A stretch of 64,000 nt of DNA from Xanthostigma xanthostigma (lineage: Eukaryota; Arthropoda; Insecta; Raphidioptera; Raphidiidae), in assembly GCA_963575645.1 (NCBI GenBank), contig OY754469.1:14464001-14528000 (forward strand), in the 5' to 3' direction. A program made the translations under genes and the position numbers. Each line of letters opens with the position of its first letter. Position 1 is the first letter of the stretch. Of this stretch, positions 1 through 14,200 are shown in pieces. The notes under the pieces are model-generated. The model was not told the origin of the DNA. It saw nothing but the letters and a program-made list of their open reading frames with translations, and made no database searches.

Positions 1-644
1 TCTTATAAATTGATAAAACACCGGCTGCATGTACGAAAAAGTGTAACGTTCCTAACGGTCGTAACGTTCCTAACGTAACGTTCCTAACGCGTAACGTTCC
101 TAACGCGTAACGTTCCGCCTGACCCTGTGCGCGCTTTTTGCTAATTTCTCGCTCAATTTAAATCAGATCGGTTTGAAACCAGTCTTAAACGAAAGAGGAG
201 AACATTTTACATAGATTTCGTATAACAGAATTTGCCTAAACAGTTTTTTTATACAAATTTATATAGAAAAATAGCTGTATAAATGCAATGTTGTCTAATG
301 CATGGCGCGACGCGGTCGGTCGTCTTTGTTTGCCGTACATGGAAATTAGAAAATAACGTATGTCTTGTCTTAACATGAAAACGGCTGCATTTCTAATGTT
401 TAATTCAATTTTTTGACATTAGTATTTTGTGAAATGCAACGCCTTCTAAGTTAAGTATTGGAATAACTAATTATTATTAGAACATAATACTTTGACAGTT
501 GCAAACGTCACTTTTGACATTTCTTATCATTCCGACACCAAGGATAAGCGGATTGAAACCAAATTTTGGTTATGTATTACGGAATACGTTATCACGTAAA
601 ACTATCGTCCGTAAACCGACTTTACAGACAACCAATTTTTTTTA
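1..644 (-). mobile_element. Family A mobile element, copy 1 (truncated by window edge)
   Basis: Non-coding element whose termini recur at 8021-8174, 12795-13402, 13964-14566 and 17092-17352. Read on the minus strand it begins at about 644 with TTGGTTGTCTGTAAAGTCGG and ends off the window edge in the block holding CACCGGCTGCATG. Positions 45-116 hold five or more tandem copies of GTAACGTTCCTAAC. The interior differs from the copies at 12.8 and 14.0 kb, so only the ends are shared. No coding sequence was seen. The class is not established. Confidence 0.7.
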
Positions 645-2090
645 ATTTGCTGTCAAGCCCGTAGTAAATATTGATAATAGCTTCAATTACCTGAAGTAAA
701 CGATGATTTTTCGCAGTAAACATTGTCAATCACAATTGATCATCTCGGAGCTTGCACTTCTTGTAGGTGTTGTGTAAAAAATATTTTTAGGTCATTATTC
801 TTATCTATTACAATTTACGCAAAATTATTAACTAAAGGAATAATATTTTTAGCGTTCTTAAAATAATATGTAAGGGTTAAGCTGATTAAAAGACTCGATG
901 AATAACATTTCTGATGAAATAATGGAACCAATATTTATCACATAGTAACAATAGATTTATTATTATTAATTATTTAACAAACCTCCGACCTCTTAAACTT
1001 GCAGTGCTCTGCTGGGGGCCTTTACAATAACACGTTTCTTATCAAAGATGACCAACAAATATTATTTTCTTTATAGATCGACTATCGTTATTATTAGATG
1101 ATTAATGAGAAAAAACAAGTTTTTGATTTTCCCACTTTGCAAAAATTGTACGTACATATTTTGGCGAAATTCTTCTCCTGAAAGTGAAAATCTCTTAAAT
1201 TGATTTTTTTTAAACAAATCTGCTTGAAATCAGAACATTCTGGATTCGTTAGACAGAAATGCAGCTGAGATTAATCAAATCAAACGATGCTCCGCCCATT
1301 TGATGGGTGTGTTGGACAAACTCATTATTGTCGGAGAAGCCTCCGAAGTGCGCGTATCTTCATCGAGATCATTGTCTTTAAAACGTAATTCACACACAAT
1401 AATGAGAATGATAACACGCTCGAACAAAAATCCGTTTCCTAAAGTTACACTAACTAAAACAGAGGAAATAAAAATATATTTTTTAAAGAAAATAAAAATC
1501 CCGATTGCGCAAACATGACACTAACTAAAAGGAAGGAAACGATTCGGATAACCTTCTCAACACCTTCTAGATTTTAAAAAGAAACAAAACTGTTGACATA
1601 CACAAGCTGCTATAGCGTAATTGAGGGGTCCCGTGTATCAAATTTTGATAATTTTGAACAGGACATAACGCATACTGTTTCTTATGCATAAACAAATAAT
1701 GTTAATCAACTGTTTCGTTCTTATACCCTTCTTCTTAATAATAATACCATAGTGTTTTAAATGTTAAACATAAACTACCATATGGTGACATGGAATACAG
1801 ACACATTTTTTTATCCGTATAAATTAACTTTCTCATGGTTTGCTTTCAATTTGACAGATCAGTGGGCGTGATATAGCCATCCAATCAAAAGCTGATTGAA
1901 AAATACACACTTTGGGGATATTTTAATCACAGAACTTGCTTCCGAAATATTCTCCAAAAAACTTAAAAAAATGTGAGATGATCCAGTTGTCTAGTAATTG
2001 TTCAGAAGTAAATGAAAATCAAAATACTTCCAGAGTTTCGAATTATTTTGTGTATATAATCCTATACCTATCAATAATATTTTTTTACAG
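645..2090. other. Non-coding stretch upstream of the first visible exon
   Basis: AT-rich sequence with no exon I can support. It ends in a polypyrimidine tract and AG acceptor at 2089-2090. About 1830-1965 is similar to 43404-43520 (shared TTTGACAGATCA and CTTCCGAAA..TTCTC), so it is probably a dispersed repeat. An open frame at 1300-1518 has no recognisable domain. Confidence 0.5.
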
Positions 2091-2207
2091 GAAGGTGAAT
2101 CGTCCAACAAACCATGTGGAGCGGGGTCGTGCTCTATCCCACCGCCGCCCATCTACGCCTGCTGCGAGGACAGCGATTGTGAACCCTGCGATGAATGTGA
2201 AATCCAG
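2091..2207 (+). CDS. Exon a of the two-repeat protein: Cys-rich segment
   Basis: Follows a TTTTTTTACAG acceptor and ends at CAG before GTACGA. It is 117 nt, phase 0 at both ends, 39 codons. Seven cysteines are packed around PPPP and a CCxDxxCxPCxxC pattern, which could be disulphide-bonded if the protein is secreted or metal-binding if cytosolic; the sequence does not decide. Confidence 0.72.
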
Positions 2208-5200
2208 GTACGATTTTAACATTTATTATGAGATAAAACGCAATATTTAGGTTTACTGCGCCATATCACAGAATAGCCATATTGAAGTAGCGATAAGATA
2301 AACGAGATTATATCAACGCAGACATTTTTATGTATGTAATTACAACTTTATTGAATGACAAATATAAGAATTTATTTTATCGTTATTTTTGATTATTAAT
2401 ATTATAAAAAAATATGATTTAATCTAATTTTTTATTGCCATATCTAAATATCCAATCAATAAAAGTGTAATAAAATTTTGCTTTGTTTTGTTTCTTTTTT
2501 TTGAGTAAACAAAAGCCAGCTATAGTCAGTTTTCGCATTGTTCTGTTTCAGTTAGACATTTATAATTAGTATCAGAACCGTATCAAAAATATTTTATCAT
2601 TTTTACAACTTGTTTAAAAACAATTCCTTTTTTATTGTAATTTTTATTTCGCTTCATAGAATAGCGGTGAATAATAATTAGTATTTGATTTATTTTAAAA
2701 CATACATTATTTTCCATAGAGTTTTTTATAGTAACTCTCTCGTAATCTATACAAATTCCAAGATAAGGGACAATCTAACTTTGAAACAATAAATGCGATA
2801 AAGAAATGAGTATTTCAAGGAAAATAATAACTATTAACTGCGTAGTGCATATATTGAAAACGGTTTCTTGAGATTTTAATTTTTTTTATTTTTAAAAATG
2901 TCCCGTTGTAGTGCTCTTCGTATATATACCTAGTTTTTGTTCACAAAATTTAGTTTCTGATTAAAAAAATCTAATACTTATATGGAGTCTTTCACGGCCG
3001 ACATTGTTCCAAATCTTCTTGGTTTGTAGGGCGTGGTCTACTAGTATTTCTACCTAACGTGTCGTCTACAACTGCGGTAGATATTATCATAGGCGATGTG
3101 GTAGTGGGCAGGTCGCCTTTGATAATGTTGATCGCAATTGTAGACGAAACGGCAGGTAAAAATACCAATAGGCCACGTCTACAAGCCTGGAAACCAAGAC
3201 GATTTGAAATTCTATTAATTGTTTTGCAAAACGAATTATTCACGTTATAAGCAAATTGTTTAATTTAGAGTGGTTACTGATAACGTCAAAATGCACAATC
3301 AGTTTCGATGTTTTTTATGCTGAGCGATAATTAAGTGATTACATACCTGTCTACTGAATGATATAACACGTGTAAAAACGATACAAACATAATGTCTGGC
3401 GTCAAAAGACCAAAGTCTATAACTTCGCCGTGTCAACTTATTCCCTGTATACTCATTATCACAAATGAAATGATAACATCGCAACGTCTTGAAACTGTAC
3501 TTGGCCAGAATAAATTTATACCGTATTTTTCGGTCTATAAGACGCACCTCAAATTTATAAGATGATTTTTAGAAAAATATATTTTAATGTTACTTTCGGA
3601 TCATCATTTTTATTTATTGTTAACATAAAAGAGCCGATTTATTTTGAAAAAAATATTTTAATGTTACCTTCGAATCTTATGGTTCGAAGGTAACATTAAA
3701 ATATTTTTTGAGCCCACTTTTCTATGTAAAAAGGTGCGTCTTTTAGCCCGAAAAATACGGTAAAATCTAATATCTAGACGCTGGCGAGGCGAGACAGTGC
3801 GCTACAAGATCAGGCGAGCGTTCCCAGTAAACATTCGCGTTCGCTTTAGTCTCGGTATCCCTCGGCGAATGTGTGACGGTTTCGTGTCCGTTTGCTGGCT
3901 GCTTGGAACATACCTACAGCTGTTCAGGCGGTCGAAAAAAATAAAAAATATATTCGTCCATCCATCTGAACGTATAGAAGAATCTTTCAGATTCACCCTA
4001 ACATTTGGAGTAGGGGTGTCCACTTAAAAAATACATCGATGTTTTTTTTCGATGTAATACATCGTGACTGTGCATCGATATTTTCCGATACATCGGCTAG
4101 AAACATCGATGTTTTTTCAAAATCGAGTACTTTTTCTAACTTTACATCACAAAGCTGTAGTCAACCCCCTGACCCTCCATAGAAACAAAGAAACAACACT
4201 TTTTAATCATCTACTACTCCTATAACAGCACTGTCTATGTAACTAAGAAACGACTTTCCATGGAAACTTTCGGTGATTCGGTTGTTGTTTAATTAAAATA
4301 ATAAAGATAATGTGTGAGAATGTTCTTTGTTATTATTACAAAAAGTACAAACAAAATAAAAATCATCCACAATTACAGAAATTCCTATTTCCAGTGTTCT
4401 TTATCTTTATCTATCATTGATTCGATGTTTTCTGAAAATACATCGAGTAAATCAATAGCTTTTCAAAACATCGGATCGATTCGATGCATTGTATTGTAAA
4501 CATCGAGTGAATTCGATGCATCGATGTATATCGAATATCCCTAATTTGGAGGGTAAAAAGTCCATCCGGCGTCCGGTCTTCAAACTGACAGGCTTGCCGG
4601 ACCGTGTATAGCCCATCTTTAGTCGTGTATTTCAGATTGGACAGACGATAGTTTTATATCAAAGAAATATAGTTTGTTTACATGCAATCAACAATGTTAA
4701 CACACTTCAGTAAACATTGTGCTTTGCTATAGATTTTTTTAAATTCTAAATTTAACTTGTCAAGGTCAAGTTAACTGTTCATCGATATATAAATGATCGA
4801 AAAATGATCATTAACTAACGAATTAGATACGAACAAACGAATTCAGTTTCTATGTAATGTTCGTTATTTAATCAATTTTTGAAGTGAAATTTCTTTAATG
4901 ACGTATCTGTTTGATTTTTTCGATAAGTTTAAAGGGGAGAAATAAAAGAAACCTTGGGAATGCAAAATTAAAGGGGAAATGATTCATCGACAGAAAAATA
5001 TCAAAGAACCTTGGTAATGCAAAATGGATATCGATGAATCGAGTTCATAACTCTAAAGAAGTTTCACTTCGCCTGTGAACTTCTATGGGTGAGGCTTACA
5101 CGTTTTTTATTTCAGTGATTAGGGTGACCAACCGTCCCGGATTTTCTAAAACAGTCCCGCATTAATGTGTGTCCCGAAAAATGTTCCGCATTAGAGAAAA

Positions 5201-8200
5201 TGTCCGGATTTATTATGTGAATTTTACAATATTCGAGTATATTTTATTCGTGACTATATTATGACTATACGAACGCATTCATTTATCAGGAAATGTCATT
5301 CGTCTTCGCGTTTGTTACAGAAGTAATTTAAGCTACTAAAAAAAGGAAGTCTTCTCAGCGAACTGAAAACATTTTATGTTCCGCATTGTGTTACAATAAA
5401 AAATGGTCACCCTACTCTACTGATCCGCGTTACAAAACGAAATTTCAAATAAAACGCACACATTTTTAACTATCAGCGATTAGCCGTTCGAGAGTTTAAT
5501 TTTACTGACATGACATGTAAACAATTTACAAAATTGATGTATCTAATTTTGGATCGTTTATATTTTATTTGTTTCCGACGTACAATATTTTTGGCACGAT
5601 ATCAATTTTTTTTCGAGAAATTCAATAGGAATGTTTACTTTTCGGTCCTATAGTAATTTCAGATTTATTATCAGTCTTTTTATAATTGTCCCGGATTCTT
5701 TAAAAAAATGAGAATTAGACTAGTTTTTAAACGCTTTATATTAGTTTGGGTTGTAACTAACTAACTATGTATGTATGTATGCATGTAACGGAATCTTTGA
5801 GCATAATTTTCACCAATTTCCCGAAGTCTGATTAATTTGAAACTTTGCATACGTATCAAGGACCGATGACAATGCAATAATTTGATAACAGTTTCCCATT
5901 ATCCTTATTAGGACCCCCAGGATTAATAAATTCTTTTATAGATCCTCAAACTAAAAAGTGAAAAATAAATATAGTTTAAAAAAAACTAAAAAACACGCTT
6001 TATATCGAACTAAAAAGTAAAAAATAATTTTTTTAAAATAAGCTTAAAAAGCGTTGGGCGCTCGATGTATGAAAATGTGGAACAAAGCGCCCCACGCTTT
6101 TTAAGCTTATTTTAAAAAAATTATTTTTTACTTTTTAGTTCGATATAAAGCGTGTTTTTTAGTTTTTTTTAAACTATATTTATTATCGGTCGATATTTAT
6201 TCTTTTTTGCGTGAGTAGACACACATTTTATTATTAATGCAGTCGCGGGGGGTATATGTTTCAATAAATTCGCAGTTGGCGAGACTGAAGCATTTCAGGG
6301 TAATCACCATATTATTCATCTTACATCAGATGTCAATAGAAAAAATAACACTGTCTCAAAAGTAGAATTTGTTTTCGTGTTTTGTTTTTTTGGCTACAAA
6401 GAGATATGAAGATCGATTGCGTATAAAATAAAAATGTTACTCCTAATTTCTACACATAAATAAGTATATATTTTGTTTTCCCAGACAGATTTTTTATAGT
6501 ACAATGCAGTTTGCAGCAATGACCTTAAATCTTAATATCTGACGCATATTGTTTTAGTTTTAGTATTTTTAAATAAACCTTTGGCATAACTCCACTATAT
6601 TAATTATACTGTGGTCGCTTTAAGAGTATACGTCCCTGCACCCTTCATCTCAAATCTTTTCCCCTCGCCTAAAAACGGATCGCGCTCTCCCGACGCTATT
6701 TTTAAAGCTAGCGGGTTCTGGTAAACGCCAAATGAAAGACAAAGAATCAGACTATAGATCCTTCAGGCGAATTTTTTGAAAAAAAATTCCTGAAATAACT
6801 TACAACCTTTTGAAAAAAATAATGAGTTACGTAATATTTCACACGTAGGCGAAACTGTTTTTCAAAAAATTCGCCTGAAGGATCTGTAGTCTGATTCTTT
6901 GTTTTTCATTTGGCGTTTACCAGAACCCTCTAGCTTTAAAAATAGCGTCGGGAGAGCGCGAACCGTTTTTAGGCGAGGGGAAAAGATTTGAGATGAAGGG
7001 TGCAGGGGGTATTTGCAGGGACGAATACTCTTAAATGACAGCTTATTACATTAATGTATCGTTTCATTTTGCTTTGTAATTTGTATGAATTCACTTCCGA
7101 GGTTAAATGCCTCAAATTAATTATATATCGAGTTTGTTATAAAACTAACCTGGTCTCAAATGCAGTTATCTTGTCGCCATACGGCCACCCCTGAGGTGTG
7201 TATAAAGAAATCAGCCAGTCAGCATACACGAACCTACTGGTACGAGCTCGGGTCCTTGGGACTGCTAATTCCCATAAAACATTGAAATACTAATTGCATT
7301 CCACTTAATAGTGTCAGGTTCTTCTGCCGGCGTGGAGGTATTGAGTTTCTTGTAACTCTATTCCTCTACACTCTACAATCTCCACCTCCATAGCGGGGTT
7401 CATAGATGAATGTCGATTTCTAACAGAAAGTTTGTATTTTTTAAAAGTTCAAAACATTTTTTTACCGAAACCTCATAATATTGCCATCGTTGTTTTAATT
7501 TTAATAAAGGTAGCTCCCGTTGCCGTAAACTATATAAAGTGTAATGCTACGGTCAGACGCGCGCCACGCAGCCTGGCAAGCAGCCCGGCAAGCGGCCCGG
7601 CATGCAAGCCCGGCGCGAGCGGCGGGCCAAGCAAGCTATTCACACGCACTGGGGCACGCCAGTTAGTGCTAGCAAAGTAAACATGGCGGGAAATGTAGAA
7701 CTTGATTGCTTGACCAGTCCGACATATTTGTTGTATTTGTAATCTATTGTTATGTAATCGTCCGCACAAATTAAGTTAATTCAGGTCGTCCTTTTGCCAC
7801 AAAGTCATACGCAATACTGCCCGATGCGTGCGTGTAAACAGGTACACGAGCGCAAGCACATTCAACATTCAATTCACTTTGAACTTTGTCGAAAAACCGA
7901 CACTTTCCCGGTTGGCGGCAAGCACGTGCACGAACAGGCAAGCAAGCCGTTTACACGCTTGTGCTCGTGTTCGTGCCCGTTGAATGTTGCTTTGAACGCG
8001 AGCGTGTAAACGCACCATAACGTTTCGCCTGACCCTGTGCGTGCAAGCGAGAGCGCAGTATGCATCGGCCCAAGTTTGACAGCTACTAAAATTTAGGTTA
8101 TGTATTACGGACTACGTTATCACGTAAAACTATCGTCCGTAAACCGACTTTACAGACAACCAATTTTTTTTACAAAAAGCATGTTTTCATCTGTCACAGG

Positions 8201-11200
8201 TGCGAAATCTATGTATTAGGTTTGTAAAAATTCCAAATCAATCGGTCAAGAACTTTTGGAGATTTAAGATTTTGAACAAGCGAACATTACATTTTTATTT
8301 ATACAGATCGACTTGGAATGCCCACGAATACTTACCAAATTAATATTCTAAAACACGCTTCTTAACTTAAATATCCGGTAATATTACCTTAACAACTTAT
8401 AATTGTGTAACAAAACACGATCGTATAGTTTTCAACGGCAATAAATTGTCTAAAACCTCGCTAATGGCCTTAGTTGTTGATGCCCAAGAGGAAGTTATAA
8501 TATTTGATTAGTAAATCACTAAAATCGTAAATTACTGTTTGCTTAGCAAGTTTATTTCAACAGAACCTGTTAAAATATAAGTTTTATACCATGTAGGAAT
8601 AAACCTATCAATAATGCTATAAAAAGTTAACGTTTAGTGGGCGGTACGTTACAATAGAACGCCGCATTAACAATAGGAACAGCATTACTGAAAAAAATCA
8701 ACATTAAATTACAATTAAACCGTACAATTTTAATTAACTAAAGTTTAAATAACCGATTTTTGAAAGTAATAAATCATGCCTTGAGAATCATTCAAAGCGA
8801 CGCGGCGCTTCCATAATCCATTGACATTGAGTATCTTCGCCAAAAAGTCAAAACGCGAACACAGTTCGTATGTATTCGGGTGTGATGCGCATACAAGTGC
8901 GTCGGAGATGCACGTATACACATTTTTCATACCCACACAAATGAGTAGCGACTTGCAATGACGTACTTACTGCGTCTGAGGCGAACTTTAAAGATGTATA
9001 AATAAATATATCAGGTACCTATTCGAAACTTCCGTTTACTTGAAGCAGGAAAGTAGACAATGTCCCTCCATTTTTCGCATGTTTTACGGCATGACTTGAA
9101 CAGTCACGTAATTTTGGCACATGCAAAAATCATACAGAAAGTCCATTCGAACGATTAGAGGTGAGTTAGGGACTCACTGACTTTTCCATTTGCGATTTCT
9201 AAAATTAACTTCTGGGATACTAGTCAACATTTGTATTTTGGCGTCGGCATTTATCACGTAGACGTCGTTCGAATAGGCGCCTAACGACGCCGCGACGCCT
9301 TCTAATTGCTCATTTAAACATTGTTAATATTGTTTCATTCCAAATTAATAATAAATCGTTAATTTAAAAGATGACATAATTAAACTTAAGTTTATATTGA
9401 TTTTTATAATTTTTGGTTGGTTTTGTGGTTATTTAATTCTTTAAATAATTGTTAATCACAATAATGACATTAGTTATTTCACCGATGGATTTTTGTGTCT
9501 CCGATTTTCAGGTGAATTAAACGATTGTTAATAAAAAGTTGTCAAATAGAGGGGAAATATGTCCAGTTATATTGATTGTGTGCCTATATCGGGGTTTCAC
9601 GCGTTTTAAATGTTGCGAAAACTATTTGCTAGTTGGGTTTCTGAAAATAATGAAATTGTGTGGAATTAATGATTGATTGTTAAAAAAAAACACATTCGTA
9701 CTACGGAAATTTAATAACCATAAGATAAAACATTTCAATTGTTTTTGTTTGTGAATATAATTTAATTTTAACAAAAACAATTTTCTGTTAACGTGCAATT
9801 GTTGCTATTTGCTGACATGTTGACATTTTATTGTTGCCATTCAGCTGTTTTTTCAAACATGTTAACATTCATTTGTTGTCATTCTATTTCATTCAAATGT
9901 ATAATCGTTATAATGCAGATTTTTTAACGGATTTGTTATAAAATTTTATTTAGTTTCACCTGTCCGGGTGTCTGTCTGTCCGAAATCAAATCTTGCAAGT
10001 TAAATTTGACCCACTTCCCGTTATCCGATTGAGCTGAAATTTTGCATATGTATGTAGTTCCGATGACAATACAATTTTATAATAACTAACTGACCGTTCT
10101 GGCTTTTGCCCGGCTGCAAATCGCACGTTTAACTACTTCACGTTATTCGATTGAGCTGATTTTTTTTTTCATTTTCTTTCAGGAGCAGTTGACGCAGAAT
10201 GTATACGCAGACATCGTAGCCGGTGAACAGCCCCCGGTGACTCTTGATGCAGGCGCTTTAGGAGACATTCCAGCACGTTATGTAGTTCCTGCGTTACAGC
10301 CACATCAGTTACCCGTTATTGGAGTTTATATTGACCCTCGAGTAATCACCGGGTTTAGATATCGCGTCAAACCCATGCAGGTAATTAATCGTCCCGGGTG
10401 AAAAAAAAAAACAGATATTTCAACTAGTGTTTGATTTTACACTTAAAGCACGCCACTCACAATCCAATGTTGCAGCCAAAAATTATAGGTCGTATGTGTG
10501 TGGTCTCACCGATTTTTAACCAAATTGTATTGCAATTGTATTCGACATAATCGTACTGCAGTGTTGGATCGTGAGCGGAGTTTAGATTAATTAGGTAATT
10601 TTCCGTTGTCAAATTGAGTTACTTTTGTTGGGTTGCAGAAGGGATTGTCAAAAAATTTGATTTGACAATGGCCTTAGAATTTAGATTGTAATTATATAAA
10701 TACAGTTTCCATACATCAGGATCAGTCTAATGTCGTATTCAAACTCTCTGTTATAGTCCGGGAAGTGATGTCAAAATTCATCAGTGATTTATCTCCGACT
10801 CAAATGTAATTGATTGAAGAGTTTAACCATTACTCTGTTCGAAATCGAAAGTCAGTCAGCGCACCCGCGGTGGGTGTGGCGTAGGAGGCTGTGAAACTCG
10901 TCGGAAAAACTATTAAAAAAAGTGATAAATCTGCTGATGAAAATTTGTTAGATTGTAAATAATTGATGATTAAACGTGAAAATACACGTCAGTCACTTTC
11001 CCGACGGGGGAAACATCGTCAGTCAGAGGTTTAAAGCCGAAAGTGACTGACGAGTATTTTCACGTTTAAACATCAATTATTTATAATCTAACAAATTTTC
11101 ATCAGCAGATTTATCACTTTTTTCATAGTTTTTCCGACGAGTTTCACAGCCTCCCACGCACACACCCATCGCGGGTGCGCTGACTGACTTTCGATTTCAG

Positions 11201-14200
11201 AGTAATGGTTAAACTCTTCAATCAATTACATTTGAGTCGGAGATAAATCACTGATAAATTTTGACACCACTTCCGGACTATTATCTAGAACATTAGATTG
11301 TACTCACACAAAAGCAAATGATTGTTCTACATAGAAAAAGATCGCTTTTCAAATTAAATTTTCATTCAAATGCGTAGAAAAATGTTGTTTTGAAGTGAAA
11401 TTGTACAAAAAAAAAAACGATTCTAAATACATGTATACACAGTTTAAGACAAATATTGTTTAATTGATCAATTATTTTTCGAGCAGGATTTAAAACTTGG
11501 CAATGCTCTCATATGGAGAAATATGTATGTTCACAATCTAAGGTCATTGTCAAATCAAATTTTCTAATAAATCCTCACCTCGTAAAATTTGCGATGTTCT
11601 TAGTCGTTTTACATTAGTTAAATTATTTTTAAGTTAAAATCTGTTAATATAAGTAAAAAATGAAATCAAGTGCGAAGGAAGCTTATATCTTGTTATAGTG
11701 CAAATAATCGTATTGTTCAGTCATATTCATAAACAAAAATTTGAATCTTCAGGATTTCAATTCCTGTCCGATACAAGAAGCAGCCTTGTTCAATGGCCGC
11801 GCTTTGAGACTTCTTTCCATCGGCAGAGGCTACGCGCGAAGATTCACGTTTGAAGCAGACCCCAATTGTTTAAACGATAATGACAATTATTTCTGGAGCG
11901 ACTCAAGACTAGAAGGGTTCACGTTTGAATTGGAGGTTGTTTCTCCGGGCGACAAATTTACTGCGTTTGATGCCAATCACTTATCTCAGGGAACCCTCGA
12001 AATTATTGCACTTGAGGTAAGATATTCAATCGCACTGTTAAAGATAATTAACTTTCTGATAAATAACCACTTGTTCTTGGATTAAAAATTTAGAACTGAG
12101 TGTTTGTATTAAACGATCCATTGAATGATATAAAAAATGATGATCTGACGATTTCGGTTACCCTCAAGTGATTTTTTTTTAATTACAGGAACCTCAAGTG
12201 GAGATTGGCAGTAAAGTAACTAAAGACATTGTTGAAAAACACGTAAAAATAAATTGCCTTTGTAAAGTCGAATGGTACGAAAATAACGGTGCGGCCAAAA
12301 TCTTACCGTTGACTGGAGTCGCGATTTGTTCCAAATCTAGAAACAACACGTCGGTTGTTACTAAAGTCATTAATGTTAATGTTGGCCGTCATCGCAAAGG
12401 TTACAGTCTGACTCCTGGAATCCAGAGAACCGATAGGCGATTCACCGTTCGCGGCAAAGACATTGGCGACATTCCTACCGAATACATTATCACCGGATTA
12501 GAGGCATATGAATTTCCTGTTGTTGGTACGTCCTAAAATAGTTTTTGTCTAGTTCGATACATCAATCTTTTTCATATCAAAGCATTCCTTAGAAATTGAA
12601 TTTAATGATGCACTCGTTAAGCTATTTAATTTTTTACTTTCTGTCACTAGTTGAACATTCAAAGTAAGTCTAAATGATTTAAATATTATGCTATAGGTCA
12701 AAAGACAACTGCATTAGAATATGACGCCACTTTTACGCTTGGTTTTATTCTGCGAACGATTTACTATAATTTTGAATGGAAAATTTGCGTAAAAAAAAAA
12801 TTGGTTGTCTGTAAAGTCGGTTTACGGACGATAGTTTTACGTGATAACGTATTCCGTAATACATAACCTAAATTTATATAATAATTATAATAATTCGAAT
12901 CTATGATATTGCATCTTTCGCTTCAAATTTAGGTTAATTTTATTTATTTAAATTACTCACCATATAATATAATTATTGTTTTTTTTTTTACTTTCTTTCT
13001 TTCGTATTTATTTTAAGTCTCAAAGATTAGCTGTCATAATATTTATAAAACAATTGTTTCACTGTTTATAATATAAAATTCCAAAACCTACTTACAATAT
13101 TTAAGTATTTTCATACGTCAAAAAATTGATTTTTATAATGATAAAATTTGTAAGAAAACGATTTTTTCGAGAGATGAAACCTAGCTAAAACGATTTTTTG
13201 CCCCCCAAAATCCCTTTTCAGTAAATTTCATCCAAATCGTTAGGGCCGTTTTCGAGAAAAGCACGCACAGGGTCAGGCGGAACGTTACGCGTTAGGAACG
13301 TTACGTTAGGAACGTTACACTTTTTCGTGCATGCAGCCGGTGTTTTATCAATTTATAAGATTGGTGATTCATCAATTTATAAGACGTTATCACGTCAAAA
13401 AATCTTTCATAGCTTAATAAAATATATTCATTGGTTATAGGTACTTACGTCGATCCTAGAGTTCTTCCAGGATTTTACTACAAAGTGCGTCCTGCCGATA
13501 GCAAATATAATTTGTTTGATGGAAAAGCTCTACGACTTCTCAATATCGGTATGGGTTACGGCAAACGACTAACTTTCGAGTCGGATTCGTTACTGAACCC
13601 AGAAAACTATTTGTGGAGTGACACGCACCCGGACGGACTTGGATTTGAACCCAGAGCTATCTTTACCGGCATGAAATTTGCAATAATGGCAGATGGACAA
13701 AGGTTGGGAGAAGCGTCTGTATTCAGAGCAGATTTACCGCAACAAGAGGAAAATCAAATTATTGTAAGTACATTATTTTTCTAACAGAAAATACACAAAT
13801 AAAATGAGTGGCGCGAGAAAGACAAACTGCAAGCATGGCTGTCTAAATTAAATTGTGATGATTTTTACACGTAATAAGGACAAAGCAATCACTAATGTTT
13901 ATGATTTTCATACAATCTTTTTCCCAAGTTTTTAATTCGGGACTGAGGGTTATTTTGTAAAATAAAAAAAAATTGGTTGTCTGTAAAGTCGGTTTACGGA
14001 CGATAGTTTTACGTGATAACGTATTCCGTAATACATAACCTAAATTCTACATATAATAATTATAATAATTCGAATCTATGATATTGCATCTTTCGCTTCA
14101 AATTTAGGTTAATTTTATTTATTTAAATTACTCACCATATAATATAATTGTTTTTTTAACTTTCTTTCTTTCGTATTTATTTTAAGTCTCAAAGATTAGC

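Larger units (their letters stand above)
2208..10182 (+). other. 8-kb intron of the two-repeat gene, filled with transposon remnants
   Basis: Bounded by GTACGA and TTTCTTTCAG. It contains the individually listed elements at 2998, 3521, 4011, 5124, 5964, 6618, 7545, 8021 and 9945. The stretches 2210-2990, 4560-5110, 5420-5750, 7040-7540 and 8180-9940 show only AT-rich sequence. Part of 7150-7320 is related to 63740-63850. No further exon of the gene was found, but a very short one could be missed. Confidence 0.6.

Noticed and set aside
45..116. Regular short tandem GTAACGTTCCTAAC units, considered as a CRISPR-like array
   Set aside because: No spacers, eukaryotic context, and the same block is an internal part of a mobile element family.
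1300..1518. Upstream coding exon of the two-repeat gene
   Set aside because: No splice donor in frame that joins exon a convincingly and no similarity to the repeat units; composition is ordinary.
2992..3250. Opposed open frames of 83 and 63 codons
   Set aside because: They overlap on both strands of an inverted repeat and mirror each other; no domain.
5124..5416. 8-bp target duplication for the TAGGGTGACC element
   Set aside because: TCAGTGAT and CTACTGAT are only partly alike and offset by two bases, so no duplication is claimed.
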